A DNA stretch of 64,000 nt from positions 1 through 64,000 of the forward strand of contig CAYXDG010000007.1 of NCBI GenBank assembly GCA_964463655.1. Direction: 5' to 3'. The DNA comes from Halothece sp964463655 (GTDB lineage: Bacteria; Cyanobacteriota; Cyanobacteriia; Cyanobacteriales; Rubidibacteraceae). The notes under the pieces were generated by a model. That model searched no databases. It was not told the DNA's origin and saw only the letters and a program-made list of their open reading frames with translations. A program made the position numbers and the translations under genes. Shown piece by piece: positions 24,804-34,532 of the stretch; positions within the stretch are counted from its first letter, which is position 1; each line of letters opens with the position of its first letter.

Positions 24804-27800
24804 CTATAGCCCTTCAATTTCGGCGAGAATGCCTGCTAGGTCTTCCTCTGAAGCTCCCGCTAACTGTCGGGTTTCAATTAACGCAGCTAAAGAGGCGATC
24901 GTGGGATTTTCAAACAAATCCCGCAGGGAAACGGTTTCAGGAAATATTTCTTGGATGCGAGAAACCACCCGCGTGGCGAGGAGGGAGTGACCCCCCAACT
25001 CAAAGAAGTCACGATCGATCGCGATCGATTCTTTTTCTAACACTTCGCACCACAATTGTGTTAAACATTCTTCGGTATGAGTGCGAGGAGCGAGGGATTC
25101 CTCGGCAGCACGTAGGTCGCAGACCGAGCCGTAGGCATCGTCCTCTATTGCTTCTGGTGCAGGCAGATGACGGCGATCGATTTTGCCATTGGGCGTTAAG
25201 GGCAGCGCCTCCAAGAAGACAAACACCCCAGGGACGCTATAAGCAGGTAACTGCTGCTTGAGGAAATTTCGCAGTTCGGTAGGGGAGGGGAGGGGGGAGG
25301 AAGGGACGACATAAGCCACTAATTGCAGTTCATCACCAACACCTGGACGGGCTGCAACGACGGCTTCTTCCACGTCAGGATGACGGCTGAGAGCAACTTC
25401 CACTTCTCCCACTTCGATGCGGAATCCTCGAATCTTGACTTGACCGTCGATGCGACCAAGATATTCTAAATTGCCGTCAGGTCGATAGCGGGCTAAATCT
25501 CCTGTTTTGTAGAGCCGTGCATTTGGACGCTCAGCGAACGGGTCTCCAATAAAGCGTTCTGCCGTTAGACCTGGGCGTTGGTAATATCCCCGCGCTACGC
25601 CAGCACCGCCGAGATAGAGTTCTCCTTTGACTCCAATGGGGACAGGATGCAGATATTGATCGAGAACATAGGCTTGGGTGTTACCGATCGGGCGACCGAT
25701 CGCGGGTTCTTCGGTTGCTCCTTTCTCCACCAGGGTAAAGGTAGAATAAGTGGTATCTTCGGAGGGCCCGTACAGGTTGAAGACCCGTTCGATGTGTTCT
25801 AATTGATAAAGCTGTTGCACCAACTTGTTTTTCAAGGGTTCCCCAGCGAGATTAATGGTACGCACGGCGGGAGGAATGCCCCCACTGCGGTAGAGTTCTG
25901 CGATCGCGGAAGGAACAGTATTGACTAAGGTGACTTCTTGGGCAGTAGGTAAGTGAGGAAGTTGCAGCGCATTGCGGGCAAGAATCACGCGACCGCCACA
26001 ACTCAGGGGCAAGAAGATTTCAAAAACAGAAAGGTCAAAACAGAGGGAAGTGGAAGCTAAAACCCCCGTCAAATCTTGGGGCGAAAAGACTTTCTGCGCC
26101 CATTTGAGGAGGGTGACAGCATTGCGATGCTCGATCGCGACGCCTTTCGGTCGTCCTGTAGAACCCGAGGTATAAATGATGTAAGCCAGATTTTCGCCCG
26201 TTACTGCCACATTCTGGGGATGATCTCGACATGGCCACTCTCCGTCTAATTCTACGGTTTCGCAGGTGACTTCTGGCAGGCGATCGCGTAATTGGGACTC
26301 CGTTAACAACACTGAAACCCCAGAATCCTCCAAGATCATGCGAATGCGTTCTAGGGGATAGTCGGGATCGAGGGGAACGTAAGCCCCGCCTGCTTTGAAA
26401 ATCCCCATCAGGGCGACAATCAAGGTGGGAGCGCGATCGAGAAATACGCCGACGGGAACTTCCGATCCGACACCAAGGGATTGGAGGTATGCTGCCAACT
26501 GATCCGCTTGACGATTCAACTGTTCATAGGTTAGTTCTGTTTCTTCTCCCGTCACAGCAACTGCATGAGGGGTTTGTCGCACGCTTTCCTCAAACAGATG
26601 ATGAATGCAGCCGTCGGTATCAGTAGCGAGATCGGTTTGATTCCACTGAACTAACAACTGCTCTTTTTCCAATTCGCTAAGCAAAGGCAACTCGCCCACA
26701 CTGCATTCGCTGTCGGTAACAATTGCTTCTAACAGAATTTGAAACTGCTCGATCGAGCGTTGCACTGTGCTTGCCTCAAACAGATCACGGTTGTATTCCC
26801 AAGTCCCAGATAACCCAGACTCAGTTTCCTGCATGGAGAGAGTCATGTCAAATTTTGCGGTCGTTCGTTCCCCTTCCAAAGGAGTCAGGGTTATTCCCGA
26901 TAAGGCAAGTTTCTCCACTGGCGCATTTTGCAGCACAAACATCACCTGAAACAGGGGAGTATAACTTAACGTCCGCTTCGGTTGCAGTGCTTCCACCAGC
27001 GTCTCGAAAGGCAAGTCTTGATGGCTGTAAGCGTCGAGGGTGGTTTGTCGCACTCGGCTGAGAAATTCGCTAAAGGTAGGAGTGTCAGCTAAATTCAACC
27101 GTAGTGCTAACGTATTGACAAAACAGCCAATTAACGGTTCTAAAGCGCGATCGCGACGATTGGCAATGGGAGACCCCACCACCACATCTTCTTGTCCGCT
27201 ATAGCGGGATAACAGCACTCCGAAAGCCGATAGCAGGGTCATAAATAGGGTTGCCCCATGTTTCCGACTCAGTTGCTGTAGTTTGTCGGTTAAAGCGCGA
27301 TCGAGGGTGAAGGTTTCTGCTGCACCGTTAAAGGTTTGGACGGGAGGACGGGGGCGATCGGTGGGTAATTCTAACAGCGCGGGGATGTCAGCCAGTTGTT
27401 CCCGCCAGTAAGCCAGAGACTTTCCGATCTGTTCCTCCTGGCTTAAATATTGGCGCTGCCAAAGGGCAAAGTCTAAATATTGGATTGCGAGTTCAGGTAA
27501 GTTGGCAGGGCTTCCAGAAGTGTATGATTCGTACAGCGTGGAAATTTCCCGAATTAAGATTCCGTTCGACCAGCCATCGCTGACAATGTGGTGTAACGTA
27601 ACCAGCAGCACGGAAGACTCGGCGGTTTGTTGCAGTAAAGTCACGCGCAAGGGAGAGTCAGTTTCTAAATTGAAGGGTTGGCTGCTTTCTGCTTTCAGCA
27701 GTCGTTGCACTTCCCCCATCTGCTGTTCTTGCCAGTGATCTTGCAGATCAATGATCTGGATTGGGACTTGCAAGTGAGGGGCAATTTGCTGAACTGGACG

Positions 27801-30800
27801 ATCGTTGACTTTGGGGAAGGTGGTACGCAGGACTTCATGACGATCGAGCAGGGTGTTAAAGGCGCGTTTTAAGGCTTCAATGTCCAGTTTTCCCGTAATC
27901 TGCAATGCTGAGGGCATATTGTAGGCGGCGCTTTCTCCTTCGAGTTGGTGTAAGAACCAGAGGCGTTCCTGCGATCGCGAGAGGGGGAACTCATTGCTGT
28001 CTCTGGACACTGGCTCGATTGGGGGGACTAAGGGGGGTGCTTCTCGACGTAACTGCTCGATCTCGCTAGCTAACTGAGCAGCAGTGGGAGACTCGAATAA
28101 AGCACGGACGGAGAGTTCTAATCCAAAGCTCGATCGCAGCCGAGAGACAACCCGCATAGCAAGTAAGGAATGACCCCCAGAGGCAAAAAAGTCATCATCA
28201 ATGCCTATCCCAGGCAACTCTAAGACATCCGCGAAGGTATTGACTAAAATTTCTTCTGTTGCAGTGCGAGGAGGGGTCAAGTCTTGCTTTTCTACAGGGG
28301 TTTCCAGTGCGAGTTGGGCTAAAGCTGCGCGATTGATTTTTCCGTTGGGAGTCAGGGGCAAAGTTTCTAGGGAGACAAAACCATTGGGAATGGCATATTC
28401 AGGCAGCCTGGTTTTTAAAAATTCCCGCAGGGCCTCGAAAGCACTCTCTTGCCAGACGACACCAGCCAACAAACGTTTCTCTGCTGTTTTCTCCCCTTGC
28501 AGCAAAACGGCAGCACGTTCGACCCCAGGGTAAGCCTCGATCGCGGTTTCGATTTCCGTGAGTTCGATGCGGAAACCGCGAAGATTAACCAGCGTGTCAG
28601 TACGTCCGACATATTCAACGCTACCATCTAGTTGATAGCGTCCCCGATCTCCCGTTCGATAAAGACGATCGCGATCGTTTCTGGTTGTTGAATCTGAAAA
28701 AGGATTGAGGATAAAACGTTCACGGGTCAAGTTTTCATCAGCAAGATAACCTAGGGCTAAGTGAGGCGATCGCACATAAATTTCCCCTACTTCTCCGATT
28801 CCTGCGATCCCTCCTCCTTCATTCACAACCAATAACTGACTCGCAGCAATACCGCAGCCAATGGGAATGTCTCCTGCAACTTTTTCCCCAGGAGGAACAA
28901 CAAAATAACCGTGAGCTTGGGGGGTTTCTGTTGTACCGTAGAAATTGATGCAGGTTGCCTTGGGCGCTAAGTTCTGCATCCGATCCACGTCTTCCCCAGA
29001 TAGCCGATCGCCGCCAAAAAAGACTTTCTGCAAGCGATCGAGCGATTGTCCCTTTTCTGCTGTTAACACGCTTCCCATTGCTGGCGTGAGGTGAACCGTG
29101 TTAATCTCGTATTCTTTCATCCATTGCGGGAGTTTGCCAGGGGTTTCCAGGTCAGTTTGACGGGGAATGTAAAGGGATGCCCCCAGCCACAGGGGGGTTA
29201 AAATGTCTCGCAAGAGGGGATCGTGGGCTAATCCCGATAGCATGGCAAAGCGATCGCGATCTTGCAGGTTAAATGCTGCAATTTGCCACGAAATAAAGTG
29301 GGACAGGGGGCGATGAGTTCCCAGAATGCTCTTCGGTACACCTGTTGAACCAGAGGTAAAGGCGATGTAGGCTAACTGATCGGGGTCGATGTTGACTTTG
29401 GGCGCAGAAATGGCGGATTCCTCTGTTTCCCATTGTTCCTGTAAGTTGACCTGACAGGGTAAAGCATGGTTTTCTAAATAACGAGTCAGGTCTGAGGGCA
29501 TAGACTTCTCTGTTGCTACTTGCAGCCACCCGCGAGGACAAACTGCTTCTAACTGCTGCAACAGTCGCGAAACGGGATAAGCAGGATCGAGAATGGTAAA
29601 AGCTGCCCCAGCTTTCCAAGTTGCTAAAATTGCTAAGACCGTCAAGGCACTGCGATCGGCGTAAATCGCAACTACATCTCCAAGGCTGATTCCTGTGCCG
29701 ATTAAAAGGTTTGCCAGTTGGCTGCTGCGGTCTTCTAATTCTCCGTAAGAGAGAGAGAGGCGATCATCACTTATGGCTAGGGTTTCTGGTTTTTCTTGGG
29801 CGTGACGGGACAGGCGATCGAGGATCGAACCTTGCCAACTCGAAGACAGGACGCAGGTGGGATCAGGTAATTTTTCCGCACTGTTGCGGGTCAGTAAAGA
29901 CAATTGATCGAGGCGATGGTTAGGAGTGTTGACCACTTGCGTCACTAAAGACTGAAACTGCGCTAACATTTCAGCAATGCGTTCGGAGTCGAATAAATCA
30001 GCATTGTAAACGGTTCTCAGTTCTAACCCTGAGTCGATTTCTTTAGCATAAAGGGTGAGGTCAAATTTGGAGGGAGAATCTGGCAGGGAAAGGGGTTCGA
30101 TGGTTAATTCCCCTAATTCTAAGTCTTTCTCTTCGAGGTTAATTAAGTTAAACCACACCTGAAATAAGGGTGTATGGCTGAGGGAACGCGGAACTTGCAG
30201 GGCTTCGACCAATTTCTCAAACGGAAAATCTCGATCGCTGTAAGCCTCTAAAGCAACCTTTCGCACTCGTTCTAATAATTCGCTAAAAGTGGGGTTGCCT
30301 TCGAGATTCACGCGCAAGACTAAAGTATTGACAAAAAAGCCGATTAAAGATTCAGTTTCCACTCGTTCTCGGTTGGCAAACGGCGACCCGATCGCGAGGT
30401 CTTTTTGCAGACTCCAGCGAGAGAGTAAGGCACTCCAAACAGCGAGTAAAATCATGTATAAAGTTGCCCCGCTTTTGCGTGCTGTTTGTTGCAACTTTGC
30501 CAACAGTTGCTGATCGAGGACAAGGCGTTCGCTGCCGCCAGAAAAGGTTTGTACAGCAGGACGGGGGCGATCGGTGGGCAGTTCCAGCAAAGGAGGCAAA
30601 CCTGACAACCGTTCCCGCCAGGAAGTCAACTGTCGATCGAGAATCTCACCGCTTAACCACTGACGCTGCCAACTAGCAAAGTCAGCATATTGAATTGCCA
30701 GTTCTGGTAAGGGGGAGGGCAAACCATTGAGAAACGCCTGGTAAAGTGCGGACAGTTCTCTGACGAGGATATCTGATGACCAGCCATCGGAGATGATGTG

Positions 30801-33800
30801 GTGAGTCGCAGCTAAAAGGACGTGAGAGGTGGGTTGCAGTCGCAGCAAGGTGACGCGAAAGAGGCGATCGGTTTCCAGGTTGAAGGGTTGACGGGTGACG
30901 GCAATGGTTTGACGTTCGACTTCTAAAGCGCGTAGGTCAAAGACCGAGCCGTCGGCATCGCAGTCTGGGAGACTTTGCAAGTCAATGATCGGGATAGAGA
31001 TGGCAGTTGGTGGCGCGATCGCCTGAGTGGGCTGTCCATCAACGGCGGGGAAGCAGGTGCGTAGAATTTCGTGACGGCGGACAATTTCACTTAAAGCTCG
31101 TTCTAAAATTTCAACTTCTAATTTGCCCTGTAATTGCAATGCCGATGGCATATTATAAGTGGCACTTGCCTCTTCCAACTGCTGCAAAAACCACAGCCGT
31201 TCCTGTCCCCAAGATAGAGGCAGTGGAGTCTCTCGGGAAACGGGTTTGATCGGGGGGACTAAGGGGGGGGCTTCTCGGCGCAACTGTTCGATCGCGCTGG
31301 CTAACTGGGCAACGGTGGGAGACTCGAACAGGGTACGCAGGGATAACTCCACTGTCAAAGCCTCCCGCAACCGAGACACGACCCGCGTTGCTAGTAGGGA
31401 ATGTCCCCCCAACTGGAAAAAGTCGCTGTCACTGCCCACATCCACTCGTCCCAACACTTCGGCAAACACCCCAGCAACCACTTCTTCGATCGGGGTGCGC
31501 GGGGGGATAAACTCTTTCTGGCTGTGTTCTTGCGGGTCAGGCAAACTGCGGCGATCGATCTTACCGCTAGGAGTCAGGGGTAAAGCCTCCAAGACCTCGA
31601 TCGCGCTGGGAACCATATATTCGGGCAACTGCTGGGCGAGGAACTGTCGCAATTCTTCGCAATTCCCAGTCTCCTGCCAAACCACGTAAGCTGCTAAATA
31701 TTTCTCTCCTGTTCCTCCCTGACAGACGGTAACCGCGCCCTGTTTCACTTGAGGATACTGATTCAAAGCCACTTCGATCTCTCCCAGTTCGATGCGAAAT
31801 CCTCGCACTTTCACTTGGGTGTCGCTGCGACCCAGATATTCTAAATTGCCGTCGGGCAGGTAGCGCACCCAATCACCCGTTTTGTAGAGGCTTCCTCTTT
31901 CATCCCCCCCACTGGGGGGGTGGGGGATGTAAGGGTTGACAATAAACTTTTCTTGTGTTAATGCTTCTCGATTCAGATATTCTCGCGCTGGCGAAACCCC
32001 GCCTAAATAGAGTTCGCCAGAGATGCCAATGGGGACGGGTTGCAGGGTTCGATCGAGGACGTAAACCCGAGCGTTTGCGATCGGTCGTCCGATGGGTGGT
32101 AACGAGGGCCAAGTGTCTGGAGTTCCAGTTAAAGTGAAAGCAGTGGCGACGTGGGTTTCTGAGGGGCCGTATTGATTGCAGAGAGTACAGTGAGGAAGGC
32201 GATGAAAGAAACGCGCGATCGCGGGAGAAATCTGAAGTTGTTCGCCTGCGGTAATGACTTCTTTTAAGGGGGGGAGTTCCTCAGCTTGATCCGCGACTTC
32301 GGCCAGTTGTTGCAAAGCAACGAAGGGCAAAAACAATCTCGCCACCTGATTTTCCCGCAAGGATTGCAATAAGGTTTCTGGGTCGCGTCGCACTTGTTCA
32401 CTGACTAAAACCAGTGTTCCTCCCGTAGCCCAAGTTGCGAAGATTTCCTGAAAAGAAACATCGAAGCTAATGGGAGAAAATTGTAGGGTTTTGTCTCCTT
32501 CGCCAGCGATCGAGTTTCGCTTCTGCCACTCAATTAAATTTAATAAGGGCAAGTGAGGCATGGCAACCCCTTTCGGTTTTCCTGTAGAACCCGAAGTATA
32601 AATCACATAGGCGAGATCAGAGGGTTGGGGATGACTGTTGAGAGAAAATTGTTCTCGATGGCTGCTTTCATTTTGCCAGCGATCGAGTCGTAAAACCTCT
32701 GCGCTGGTTTCTGGTAGTTGTGAGAGTAAATTAGAATCAGTGACTAAGACGGAAATCTCCGCATCGGACATCAAGAAGGCAAGCCGATCGCGAGGATAGC
32801 TGATATCGAGAGGAAGATAAGCCCCTCCCGCCTTTAAAATTGCAAGTAAAGCAACCGTTAACTTGATCGATCGAGGCAAACACAGTCCGACAATGGTATC
32901 TTTTCCCACCCCTAATTTTTGCAGGTCTAAAGCTAGTTCTGTTGCGCGATCGCTGAGTTCCTGATAAGTGATCTCATTTCTAGCAGAGTCCCCCCCTTTC
33001 AAAGCCGGAGCTTTAGTGAGGAGGTTAGGGGGGATTCCCCCACATTCTTGTCCGTCAAAAGCCACTGCCACAGCATGGGGAGTCTTTTCCACTTGTGCAT
33101 TGAACAATGCCACCACCGATTGATCCAGAGAATAATCTGCTTCAGTTTGATTCCAAGTTTCTAGGAGTTGAGTTTTTTCGGCTGCGGTAAGTAAGGGTAA
33201 CTCGCCTAACTGACAATCAGGTTGCGCCACCATTGCTTCTAACAAAGTTTGGCAGTGACCCAATAAACGGGCGATCGCCGTTTGATCGAAGCGGTTGGCA
33301 TCGTAAGTTAATCTTAGGGTCAACTGTTCCTCTGGTGCAACGACTAAGGTTAAAGGATAGTTCGTTTGTTCCCACCATTGAAAGTTGCTGGCTTGGAGAC
33401 TGCCATTATTTTCTAAAGACGCATCTAAGGGATAATTTTCAAAGACGAGAATGCTGTTAAATACAGGTAAATGACTGGGAACATCACTCCATTCTCGAAT
33501 CTTTGTTAACGAAGAGTAAGCATATTGCTGGAGATCGGCTTGTCGCTTTTGTAAGGTTTCTAGCCAAGTTAACAAGGGAGTTTCTTCTACAACGGAAACT
33601 CGCAAAGGTAAGGTATTAATAAACACTCCCACTGTCTCTTCGATTCCAGGAAGACTCGTTGGACGACCAGAGACAGTAACACCAAAAACGACTTCCAATT
33701 CACCGCTATAACGACTCAATAAAAGTGACCACATTCCTTGCACTAAAATATTAGCTGTTAAATGGTATTTTCGCGCGAGAGACGCGATCGCTGCGGTTAA

Positions 33801-34508
33801 AGTCGGAGAGAGTGCTAAGTTTTGTCCTTGGTAACAAGGGATCGCCGAGTGATTGTTTTCTGAGGCAATTGTGAGGGGAGTGGGGGCGCTAAAACCAGCT
33901 AAATAGTCTCGCCAAAATGCTTCGGCTTTAGATAAATCTTGTTGTTGCAACCAGGCGATATAATCTCGATAAGGACGAACCCTAGGTAATGATAAAACTT
34001 GTCCTTGACAGTTGGCTTCATAGAACTGCAAAACCTCTTTAAAAATATTTGCCATCGACCAGCCATCGAGTAACAAATGATGGCGACTCCAGACCAATTG
34101 ATAACTGTCTGGATGCAAACGAATTAAAGCTAGTCTCATTAAAGGCGCTTGGTTCAATTGAAATCCTTTTTCCCGTTCCGATCGCAAAAATTCCGTTAAA
34201 GCAGATTGTTGTTTTTCAGCAGAAAGTTCCTGCCAGTCATCAATCAGCCAAGGCAATTCTACTGTTTTTCGCACGATTTGTAAGGGTTCTTTAACCCCTT
34301 CCCACACGAATGCACAGCGCAGGGAGGGGTGTCGCGCGATCGTTTGTTGCCAGGCTTTTTGAAAGGCGATCGCGTTTAAATTCCCTTGCAGAGTACAACT
34401 CATCTGCTCAAAATATACATCAGTTTCGGGTGTGTATAAAGAGTGAAATAGCATTCCTTCCTGTACAGGAGAGAGGGGATAAATATCTTCTACATTTTTC
34501 ATAGTCAT
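24804..34508 (-). CDS. Three-module NRPS: (C-A-T)x3
   Basis: A 3234-residue NRPS with three C-A-T modules. C1 begins EDIYPLSPVQEGMLFHSLY (HHLLLDGWS about residue 144) and should accept the D-configured donor from the preceding epimerase protein. A1 (YTSGSTG about 636) reads DVQLIAQVA, closest to Pro codes; T1 is at about 1034. C2 (HHIISDGWS, about 1236) and A2 (FTSGSTG about 1721) follow. A2 has the unusual Lys2-like block GLAHDPLLRDILTPL and reads DPRHFGFQA, closest to the aminoadipate code; T2 is at about 2111. C3 (about 2304), A3 (about 2781; DLFNNALTY, an Ala code) and T3 (FFELGGHSLLATRVV, about 3174) close it. There is no thioesterase; the chain passes to the terminal NRPS. Three linkers contain in-frame dispersed repeats. 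Confidence 0.95.
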   Translation of the reverse strand: MTMKNVEDIYPLSPVQEGMLFHSLYTPETDVYFEQMSCTLQGNLNAIAFQKAWQQTIARHPSLRCAFVWEGVKEPLQIVRKTVELPWLIDDWQELSAEKQQSALTEFLRSEREKGFQLNQAPLMRLALIRLHPDSYQLVWSRHHLLLDGWSMANIFKEVLQFYEANCQGQVLSLPRVRPYRDYIAWLQQQDLSKAEAFWRDYLAGFSAPTPLTIASENNHSAIPCYQGQNLALSPTLTAAIASLARKYHLTANILVQGMWSLLLSRYSGELEVVFGVTVSGRPTSLPGIEETVGVFINTLPLRVSVVEETPLLTWLETLQKRQADLQQYAYSSLTKIREWSDVPSHLPVFNSILVFENYPLDASLENNGSLQASNFQWWEQTNYPLTLVVAPEEQLTLRLTYDANRFDQTAIARLLGHCQTLLEAMVAQPDCQLGELPLLTAAEKTQLLETWNQTEADYSLDQSVVALFNAQVEKTPHAVAVAFDGQECGGIPPNLLTKAPALKGGDSARNEITYQELSDRATELALDLQKLGVGKDTIVGLCLPRSIKLTVALLAILKAGGAYLPLDISYPRDRLAFLMSDAEISVLVTDSNLLSQLPETSAEVLRLDRWQNESSHREQFSLNSHPQPSDLAYVIYTSGSTGKPKGVAMPHLPLLNLIEWQKRNSIAGEGDKTLQFSPISFDVSFQEIFATWATGGTLVLVSEQVRRDPETLLQSLRENQVARLFLPFVALQQLAEVADQAEELPPLKEVITAGEQLQISPAIARFFHRLPHCTLCNQYGPSETHVATAFTLTGTPDTWPSLPPIGRPIANARVYVLDRTLQPVPIGISGELYLGGVSPAREYLNREALTQEKFIVNPYIPHPPSGGDERGSLYKTGDWVRYLPDGNLEYLGRSDTQVKVRGFRIELGEIEVALNQYPQVKQGAVTVCQGGTGEKYLAAYVVWQETGNCEELRQFLAQQLPEYMVPSAIEVLEALPLTPSGKIDRRSLPDPQEHSQKEFIPPRTPIEEVVAGVFAEVLGRVDVGSDSDFFQLGGHSLLATRVVSRLREALTVELSLRTLFESPTVAQLASAIEQLRREAPPLVPPIKPVSRETPLPLSWGQERLWFLQQLEEASATYNMPSALQLQGKLEVEILERALSEIVRRHEILRTCFPAVDGQPTQAIAPPTAISIPIIDLQSLPDCDADGSVFDLRALEVERQTIAVTRQPFNLETDRLFRVTLLRLQPTSHVLLAATHHIISDGWSSDILVRELSALYQAFLNGLPSPLPELAIQYADFASWQRQWLSGEILDRQLTSWRERLSGLPPLLELPTDRPRPAVQTFSGGSERLVLDQQLLAKLQQTARKSGATLYMILLAVWSALLSRWSLQKDLAIGSPFANRERVETESLIGFFVNTLVLRVNLEGNPTFSELLERVRKVALEAYSDRDFPFEKLVEALQVPRSLSHTPLFQVWFNLINLEEKDLELGELTIEPLSLPDSPSKFDLTLYAKEIDSGLELRTVYNADLFDSERIAEMLAQFQSLVTQVVNTPNHRLDQLSLLTRNSAEKLPDPTCVLSSSWQGSILDRLSRHAQEKPETLAISDDRLSLSYGELEDRSSQLANLLIGTGISLGDVVAIYADRSALTVLAILATWKAGAAFTILDPAYPVSRLLQQLEAVCPRGWLQVATEKSMPSDLTRYLENHALPCQVNLQEQWETEESAISAPKVNIDPDQLAYIAFTSGSTGVPKSILGTHRPLSHFISWQIAAFNLQDRDRFAMLSGLAHDPLLRDILTPLWLGASLYIPRQTDLETPGKLPQWMKEYEINTVHLTPAMGSVLTAEKGQSLDRLQKVFFGGDRLSGEDVDRMQNLAPKATCINFYGTTETPQAHGYFVVPPGEKVAGDIPIGCGIAASQLLVVNEGGGIAGIGEVGEIYVRSPHLALGYLADENLTRERFILNPFSDSTTRNDRDRLYRTGDRGRYQLDGSVEYVGRTDTLVNLRGFRIELTEIETAIEAYPGVERAAVLLQGEKTAEKRLLAGVVWQESAFEALREFLKTRLPEYAIPNGFVSLETLPLTPNGKINRAALAQLALETPVEKQDLTPPRTATEEILVNTFADVLELPGIGIDDDFFASGGHSLLAMRVVSRLRSSFGLELSVRALFESPTAAQLASEIEQLRREAPPLVPPIEPVSRDSNEFPLSRSQERLWFLHQLEGESAAYNMPSALQITGKLDIEALKRAFNTLLDRHEVLRTTFPKVNDRPVQQIAPHLQVPIQIIDLQDHWQEQQMGEVQRLLKAESSQPFNLETDSPLRVTLLQQTAESSVLLVTLHHIVSDGWSNGILIREISTLYESYTSGSPANLPELAIQYLDFALWQRQYLSQEEQIGKSLAYWREQLADIPALLELPTDRPRPPVQTFNGAAETFTLDRALTDKLQQLSRKHGATLFMTLLSAFGVLLSRYSGQEDVVVGSPIANRRDRALEPLIGCFVNTLALRLNLADTPTFSEFLSRVRQTTLDAYSHQDLPFETLVEALQPKRTLSYTPLFQVMFVLQNAPVEKLALSGITLTPLEGERTTAKFDMTLSMQETESGLSGTWEYNRDLFEASTVQRSIEQFQILLEAIVTDSECSVGELPLLSELEKEQLLVQWNQTDLATDTDGCIHHLFEESVRQTPHAVAVTGEETELTYEQLNRQADQLAAYLQSLGVGSEVPVGVFLDRAPTLIVALMGIFKAGGAYVPLDPDYPLERIRMILEDSGVSVLLTESQLRDRLPEVTCETVELDGEWPCRDHPQNVAVTGENLAYIIYTSGSTGRPKGVAIEHRNAVTLLKWAQKVFSPQDLTGVLASTSLCFDLSVFEIFLPLSCGGRVILARNALQLPHLPTAQEVTLVNTVPSAIAELYRSGGIPPAVRTINLAGEPLKNKLVQQLYQLEHIERVFNLYGPSEDTTYSTFTLVEKGATEEPAIGRPIGNTQAYVLDQYLHPVPIGVKGELYLGGAGVARGYYQRPGLTAERFIGDPFAERPNARLYKTGDLARYRPDGNLEYLGRIDGQVKIRGFRIEVGEVEVALSRHPDVEEAVVAARPGVGDELQLVAYVVPSSPLPSPTELRNFLKQQLPAYSVPGVFVFLEALPLTPNGKIDRRHLPAPEAIEDDAYGSVCDLRAAEESLAPRTHTEECLTQLWCEVLEKESIAIDRDFFELGGHSLLATRVVSRIQEIFPETVSLRDLFENPTIASLAALIETRQLAGASEEDLAGILAEIEGL
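25111..25140. repeat. 30-bp dispersed repeat inside NRPS gene, copy 1
   Basis: Matches 30931-30960 at 27 of 30 bases. In frame it adds DAYGSVCDLRA to the linker before the last carrier domain, between the A3 end and TEECLTQLWCEVL. It has the look of small dispersed cyanobacterial repeats. Confidence 0.7.
30931..30960. repeat. 30-bp dispersed repeat inside NRPS gene, copy 2
   Basis: Same element and orientation as at 25111-25140, adding DADGSVFDLRA in the N-terminal part of the second condensation domain, between LQSLPDC and EVERQTIAVTRQPF, where the neighbouring C domains have no such insertion. Confidence 0.7.
31903..31928. repeat. C-run/G-run palindrome in adenylation linker
   Basis: CCCCCCCACTGGGGGGG-type palindrome giving the peptide IPHPPSGGDERGS between NPY and LYKTGD of A1. 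Related palindromes sit at the same protein position in the terminal NRPS (about 20158-20190) and the Asp-module NRPS (about 39599-39627). Confidence 0.65.
32985..33050. repeat. In-frame dispersed repeat near the start of A1
   Basis: Minus-strand copy of the TCCCCCCTAACC.../CTTTCAAAGGGGGG repeat also seen at 2496-2532. Translated, it adds ECGGIPPNLLTKAPALKGGD and three more residues between VAFDGQ and EITYQELSDRA. Other A domains here join these two blocks directly, so this is an insertion tolerated at an exposed site. Confidence 0.7.
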
Positions 34509-34532
34509 TTAACCTAATTTGTCGTTTATTTT

